A DNA stretch of 9,594 nucleotides from an uncultured Hyphomonadaceae bacterium. GTDB taxonomy: Bacteria > Pseudomonadota > Alphaproteobacteria > Caulobacterales > Hyphomonadaceae. The notes under the pieces are model-generated. The model was not told the origin of the DNA, ran no database searches, and saw only the letters and a list, made by a program, of their open reading frames with translations. This document shows positions 6,302 through 9,594 of the stretch, piece by piece. Position numbers and translations under genes: made by a program. Position 1 is the first letter of the stretch. The number at the start of each line of letters is the position of its first letter. The stretch covers positions 1 to 9,594 of the forward strand of contig CALMWO010000005.1 in assembly GCA_937873805.1 (NCBI GenBank), given 5' to 3'.

Positions 6302-7567
6302 CTAGAGCAGAAAGCGGGCCTTGGCGTGCGTACGCAGGAAAACGCGCATTTCCTCGAGGCTCGAACGCTCGAAGGCCCGCATCACTTCAAGCTTGGCGGC
6401 GTAGGTTCTTGCGGCGGCGAAGCGTTCTTCCGTTACCCGTACGTTGGCGCGGTATTGTTCATAGCGCTCGATCTCGCGTTGCGGCTGGAAGCCGTCCTCC
6501 ATCGCGCGGCCAGCCAGCGCGATCAACGCAGTCCAGATCACCGCCGCTTCGAGCCAGGCTGATTGCGCCGACGCCAGCATGCCGACGAAGTGACCTATGT
6601 GAATCAGGATGATCGCCCCAACGCAGAACCAGCCGAGACCGACAAACAGCTCGTCCATCTGCTTGATCGTGAAACGTCCTTTGTGACGACGCTCCAGCTT
6701 GGCGTCGCAGTAGCCGGCCTGCCAGTTCACGCGCAGCACGCGCCATACGTCAAAGGCATCGGCGGCGGCCTGTGGCGTTTCAACGCCTTCTTCCACCATC
6801 ATCGGGGTGATGGTTTCGAAGGGCGTTTCATCCTTGCGATTCATGATGCGGCGCAGCTCGACCTCCGGATCAGCCAGCACTTTCGCTTTCAACTGCTCCA
6901 GCGCCGCAGCGCGATCAGCAAGATACCGCTCCCGCCGCGCAGCATCGCCGGCTACGGCGACGATCTCTGGCAGGCGCGCGACGATGTAATGGAAATGGAA
7001 AAGCCGCAGCGTCTCCGTCGTCAGACGGGCGCGCAGCCATTTCCGGCGCGAAGCCGAGCGACGCATTCCAGTTATGCCAAGCACCGTCCCAGTCAGGCCA
7101 AGCAGGGCCGCAATCGTGCCGAGAATGGCGTGAACGTTCAGGCCTTCGTCATGTGATGCATTGGCATCCGCAGGCGCATGAGCATCGGCCGCGGGAACCG
7201 CGTGCGTGTCAGCGGGCGCGGGATGATCGCTCACCGGCGCACCGTGACCGCCAGAAGCTGCGCCATGGGTCGCTGCGGGCGCCGAAGCATGACCGGCGCT
7301 CGACAGGATGGGCCCAAGCGACGCCAGCAACATTGCTGACAGCACGAGCGCAACAGCCGTTATCCCAGCCACGCGGCTGGTCCTGCGTGATTCCAGCGCT
7401 TCCACGTCGGCTGGAATGAACATCTCAAGCAGGGTCTGGAATTCGAACGCGAACCGGACGGTAGGCTTACGCGCCTCAGGCGCTTCGGCCTTGAGGTCGT
7501 AATTCGCGAAGGCCTGCTCGGTCTTCGCGTCGTCCGAATCTTCACTTTCGTCGATGGATTTTGTCAC
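6302..7567 (-). CDS. Four-segment membrane protein with His-rich loop, function unknown
   Basis: A 421-residue inner-membrane protein that I cannot assign. The N-terminal 65 residues are charged and cytoplasmic. Likely membrane segments are at about 66-88, 145-168, 306-331 and 337-355, and basic residues (RRTSR; RRSASRRKWLRAR) put both ends in the cytoplasm. Between segments 1 and 2 is a 56-residue periplasmic loop made mostly of Ala, Pro, Gly and Asp with seven spaced His, which could bind metal. Between segments 2 and 3 is a helical cytoplasmic domain (WLRARLTTETLRLFHFHY; FDVWRVLRVNWQAGYCDAKL), and after segment 4 a helical tail ending LEEMRVFLRTHAKARFLL. The W-x2-R-x4-E pattern after segment 2 and the paired late segments loosely recall SLATT/DUF4231-type two-helix membrane domains, but this is a weak resemblance. 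The start is GTG 7567, with AAAGGG upstream; the first internal Met is residue 49. It follows the kinase gene on the same strand after 74 nt with no visible terminator. Confidence 0.8.
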   Translation of the reverse strand: MTKSIDESEDSDDAKTEQAFANYDLKAEAPEARKPTVRFAFEFQTLLEMFIPADVEALESRRTSRVAGITAVALVLSAMLLASLGPILSSAGHASAPAATHGAASGGHGAPVSDHPAPADTHAVPAADAHAPADANASHDEGLNVHAILGTIAALLGLTGTVLGITGMRRSASRRKWLRARLTTETLRLFHFHYIVARLPEIVAVAGDAARRERYLADRAAALEQLKAKVLADPEVELRRIMNRKDETPFETITPMMVEEGVETPQAAADAFDVWRVLRVNWQAGYCDAKLERRHKGRFTIKQMDELFVGLGWFCVGAIILIHIGHFVGMLASAQSAWLEAAVIWTALIALAGRAMEDGFQPQREIERYEQYRANVRVTEERFAAARTYAAKLEVMRAFERSSLEEMRVFLRTHAKARFLL

Positions 7568-7641
7568 GCGCCCGCCCTTTGTGACGTGTTGCCCGCGGCT
7601 GCGCGCGAGGTCAATCGCCTGCTAACGCTGTGCCGTCCGGG

Positions 7642-9024
7642 TCAGGCGGCTGCCGGAACACGAAGCTTGAAGGCGGCGCCAGCGGCGCCATTGCTCGAAA
7701 GTTCGACATCGCCTTTCATCCCCCGCGCCAGTTCGCGGGCGATTGCGAGCCCGAGCCCTGCCCCGCCCCGGGATGCCGACCCCGAGAAGGGCTGGAACAG
7801 CTGCCCAACGACCATGGCGGGAACGCCGGGCCCGTTGTCCGCGATTTCAATCACGGCATTGCCGCCTTCGCGGAAGACGCGGGCAGTGATCATGCCGGGG
7901 GTCGTGCGGCCTGGCTGCTCCTTGATGGCGCGGGCGGCGTTGCGGACGAGGTTCGTGACGATCCGGTGGATGTGATCCGGATCAGCCAGCGCGCTGACCT
8001 GCCCGCGCACATCCAGCCGCCATTCGACCTGATCACAACCGGCGATCCCCTCCAGGGCAGCCTCTTCGATCAAAGGCCCAAGATTCACGGCTGACAAATT
8101 GGGAGCAGCAGGCTCTGCGCGGCCATAGCGCAGCGTTGCTTCGGCAAGACCGACGGCCCGCTGGATTGCGCGCTCCAGCCGTGGCGCTGCGCGTTTCACG
8201 CGCGGATCTTCTGACTGCGAGAGCGACTCTGAAACAATCTGCGCCGCCGCCAGCGAATTGCGCAGGTCGTGGTTGATCTTGGCGACTGCCTCGCCCAGTT
8301 CCGCGAGGCGCTTGCGCTGACGAAATGCAGCGGAGACGGTTTTCTGCATGCTCTGCAGCGCCGAATTCGCGCTGTTCATTTCATCGGTGTGCCCCGGAAT
8401 GGGCTCCATGTCCGCGCCCTCAGGCGCATTCGCAAAACGGACCATGCCGCTTGTGAGAACCCGAACCGGCTTCACCACCAGACGATAGATCGCGAGATAG
8501 ACCAGCCCCCCCACGACAATCGAGATGACGATCGCCACGACAAGCAGCGTGCGGGAGAACGCGAGCAGTCCCGCCTTCAACCCGACTTCGGGAACGATGA
8601 CTTCCATCTCCGCATCCTTCGTCATCTGGGGCGCAACCAGGATGCGAAGAAACCGGCCCTCCGGCGCGAACATGTGAGAGAAGGCGCCGAGAATGCCGAA
8701 GCCCGGCTCGGTGCGCAGGTCGACCGTCACGAGGTCAGGGCCGATGTCGATGGACGGGGCGAGGATCTGCTCGCGGAAATCCTGTTCCTGAACTGCGACC
8801 GAGACGACCTGCGCCTGTGTAAGCAACTGGACGGAGAGTTCGTCGCTGACCCTGCCGTCTGGCGCCGCCTCGACGGCAAGGGCCGCGATCTCGGCCGCCT
8901 GGGCGCGCTGCAGGAGCCAGCTATTGCGGTAGGTGCCCGCCAGAACCGGATAGGTCAGCAAAGTGGCGAAAAGGACGAATCCTGTGGTCAGTGCCAGTAG
9001 CTGGCTGCGCAGCCCGGACAGCAA
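7642..9024 (-). CDS. Membrane sensor histidine kinase (HAMP, HisKA-type)
   Basis: A 460-residue inner-membrane sensor kinase. Membrane segment 1 spans about 9-30 and segment 2 about 157-181, framing a periplasmic sensor of about 125 residues of no recognised fold. A HAMP-like linker follows at about 182-235 (VVKPVRVLTSGMVRFAN). The H-box has His252 in KINHDLRNSLAAAQ. The ATPase domain shows N-box Asn358/Asn362 (TNLVRNAARAI), ADNGPGVP at 396-402 and GGAGLGLAI at 420-428. No receiver domain is fused, and no response regulator gene is in the window. The start used is TTG 9024, the first standard start in the frame, but the frame stays open upstream to a stop at 9235-9237 and the Shine-Dalgarno sequence is weak, so the N-terminus is uncertain. 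The membrane protein gene follows on the same strand after 74 nt and may be co-transcribed. Confidence 0.92.
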   Translation of the reverse strand: MLSGLRSQLLALTTGFVLFATLLTYPVLAGTYRNSWLLQRAQAAEIAALAVEAAPDGRVSDELSVQLLTQAQVVSVAVQEQDFREQILAPSIDIGPDLVTVDLRTEPGFGILGAFSHMFAPEGRFLRILVAPQMTKDAEMEVIVPEVGLKAGLLAFSRTLLVVAIVISIVVGGLVYLAIYRLVVKPVRVLTSGMVRFANAPEGADMEPIPGHTDEMNSANSALQSMQKTVSAAFRQRKRLAELGEAVAKINHDLRNSLAAAQIVSESLSQSEDPRVKRAAPRLERAIQRAVGLAEATLRYGRAEPAAPNLSAVNLGPLIEEAALEGIAGCDQVEWRLDVRGQVSALADPDHIHRIVTNLVRNAARAIKEQPGRTTPGMITARVFREGGNAVIEIADNGPGVPAMVVGQLFQPFSGSASRGGAGLGLAIARELARGMKGDVELSSNGAAGAAFKLRVPAAA

Positions 9025-9364
9025 ATGGCGTTTTCCCGTCGCCGGCGCATCGGCCGGGACGGCAACCCCTTCAAGTTGCTGAACCTCGCTCAGTGTCTCG
9101 TCCCCTGGGTGTTTCCCAAGTGCCTCGGCGCACGCTCCGTCCGCCCATTCTAGCAGAAATGGATCAAACCGGGTCCGCTCGTTAATCCCGACCGCAATGG
9201 TGTATCTGGGCCCCCGCCAGGCACGACGACCACGTTAGAAATGGTTGTACGTTGAAAAGTTGCAAACCCGTCTCGGGAACAAGCTAAATTGCCTCCACCA
9301 GCTTGCTTGACTTGCCCCCCCCGATCACGTAGTTCCCCCGCCTCCGCGAAGGATTAAAGGGGCA
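9025..9364. other. Intergenic region between the kinase and rnpA/rpmH
   Basis: A 340-bp divergent region. On the minus strand the kinase frame is open from 9234 with no ATG, GTG or TTG; a TAGAAT (plus positions 9147-9152) could be a -10 for the kinase, but I see no good -35. On the plus strand it holds candidate promoters for rnpA/rpmH, a run of eight C (9315-9322), and spaced GTTG repeats at 9244-9263 (gttgtac, gttgaaaa, gttgcaa). I found no DnaA box (TTATNCACA) and no separate gene. Confidence 0.5.
9260..9289 (+). promoter_or_regulatory. Candidate housekeeping promoter for rnpA/rpmH
   Basis: TTGCAA (9260-9265), 18 bases, then CTAAAT (9284-9289) resembles an alphaproteobacterial sigma-70 promoter and would give a leader of about 70 nt. 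A second option is TTGACT (9307-9312) with a 17-bp spacer to TAGTTC (9330-9335), which has a better -35 but a poor -10. Neither is decisive. Confidence 0.3.
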
Positions 9365-9594
9365 GTGACCCGTGTCCACCAAAAGGACTTTTCAACCGAG
9401 CAACCTGAAGCGCAAACGGCGCCACGGGTTCCGTTCGCGCATGGCGACGAAGAACGGCCAGAAGATCTTGGCCTCGCGTCGCGCCAAGGGCCGCAAACGC
9501 CTCAGCGCGTAGCGTCTGCGGGCGCTCTGCGCCCTCTTTCTGCCGATCGCAATTCCGCCCCGCTGGCGCTTGAGCGCCTGCGTGTACGGCGTGA
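9365..9594 (+). CDS. rnpA: RNase P protein component, N-terminal part, enclosing rpmH (runs off the window)
   Basis: RnpA binds the 5' leader side of precursor tRNAs and supports the RNase P ribozyme. The last codons of the window (from 9569) read LERLRVRR, the usual beginning of bacterial RnpA, at the standard place after rpmH. Back from there the frame has no ATG, GTG or TTG to the rpmH stop (9510-9512), nor within rpmH. The only standard start before the upstream stop (9308-9310) is GTG 9365, 4 nt before the rpmH start. From this start 76 codons are in the window, giving about 68 residues before the conserved domain; they are Pro/Gln/Glu/Ala-rich (for example QTAPRVPFAHGDEERPEDLG). GAAGGA (9348-9353) lies 11 nt upstream. 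The same nesting is known in Thermus. A non-standard CTG start (9527 or 9563) is the main alternative. The frame assignment is firm; the start is not. Confidence 0.62.
   Translation, partial: MTRVHQKDFSTEQPEAQTAPRVPFAHGDEERPEDLGLASRQGPQTPQRVASAGALRPLSADRNSAPLALERLRVRR
9372..9512 (+). CDS. rpmH: 50S ribosomal protein L34
   Basis: A 46-residue, strongly basic protein with the unmistakable L34 sequence: STKRTFQPSNLKRKRRHGFR, then SRMATKNGQKILASRRAKGR and KRLSA. L34 is a component of the large ribosomal subunit. The start is GTG 9372, directly before STKRTF, with AAAGGGG (9356-9362) 9 nt upstream. The gene is too short for most ORF scans. The reading frame one base back is open through its whole length and into rnpA, so the two genes appear to be translated from overlapping frames with start codons 4 nt apart. 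Confidence 0.97.
   Translation: MSTKRTFQPSNLKRKRRHGFRSRMATKNGQKILASRRAKGRKRLSA

Noticed and set aside
8269..9000. Plus-strand 243-codon open frame
   Set aside because: It is antisense to the membrane kinase and rich in Arg, His and Asp, as expected for the complement of a GC-rich gene.
9241..9364. Replication origin next to rpmH
   Set aside because: rpmH-rnpA often lies near oriC, but no DnaA boxes or AT-rich unwinding region are visible.

Overview
This is a GC-rich bacterial window, most likely from an alphaproteobacterium. The strongest taxonomic clue is a perfect GGAAC-N16-CGTT site at 5524-5548, the sigma-EcfG general stress motif of that class. The genus cannot be read from the sequence. 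Five of the eight genes appear to start with GTG or TTG.

Left edge (1-560): positions 94-138 are the 3' part of a tRNA-Arg(ACG), from the anticodon loop to the encoded CCA, with no 5' half. Three tandem 10-bp repeats and an imperfect copy of the crossover-side sequence lie just upstream. This looks like the right attachment site of an integrated element that continues to the left of the window. No gene is supported from 139 to 560.

Middle (561-6301): a soluble hybrid histidine kinase (GAF-like, PAS, HisKA, HATPase, receiver) converges on a P1/S58-family (DmpA/NylC-like) self-cleaving peptidase. That peptidase is divergent from a lipoprotein gamma-glutamyltranspeptidase, so two self-processing amide hydrolases share a 100-bp control region. 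Next is a DUF4142 lipoprotein behind the EcfG-type promoter, ended by a strong hairpin terminator with a GCAA tetraloop.

Right part (6302-9024, minus strand): a membrane histidine kinase lies upstream of, and possibly in one transcript with, a four-segment membrane protein of unknown function that has a His/Ala/Pro-rich periplasmic loop. Neither kinase has a separate response regulator gene in the window.

Right edge (9025-9594): a 340-bp intergenic region leads into rpmH (ribosomal protein L34) and the beginning of rnpA (RNase P protein). The rnpA frame has no ATG, GTG or TTG between the rpmH stop and the conserved RnpA start. It is open backwards through all of rpmH to a GTG only 4 nt before the rpmH start codon. 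rpmH therefore appears to be nested inside an N-terminally extended rnpA, the layout known from Thermus. This is the most noteworthy observation in the window.
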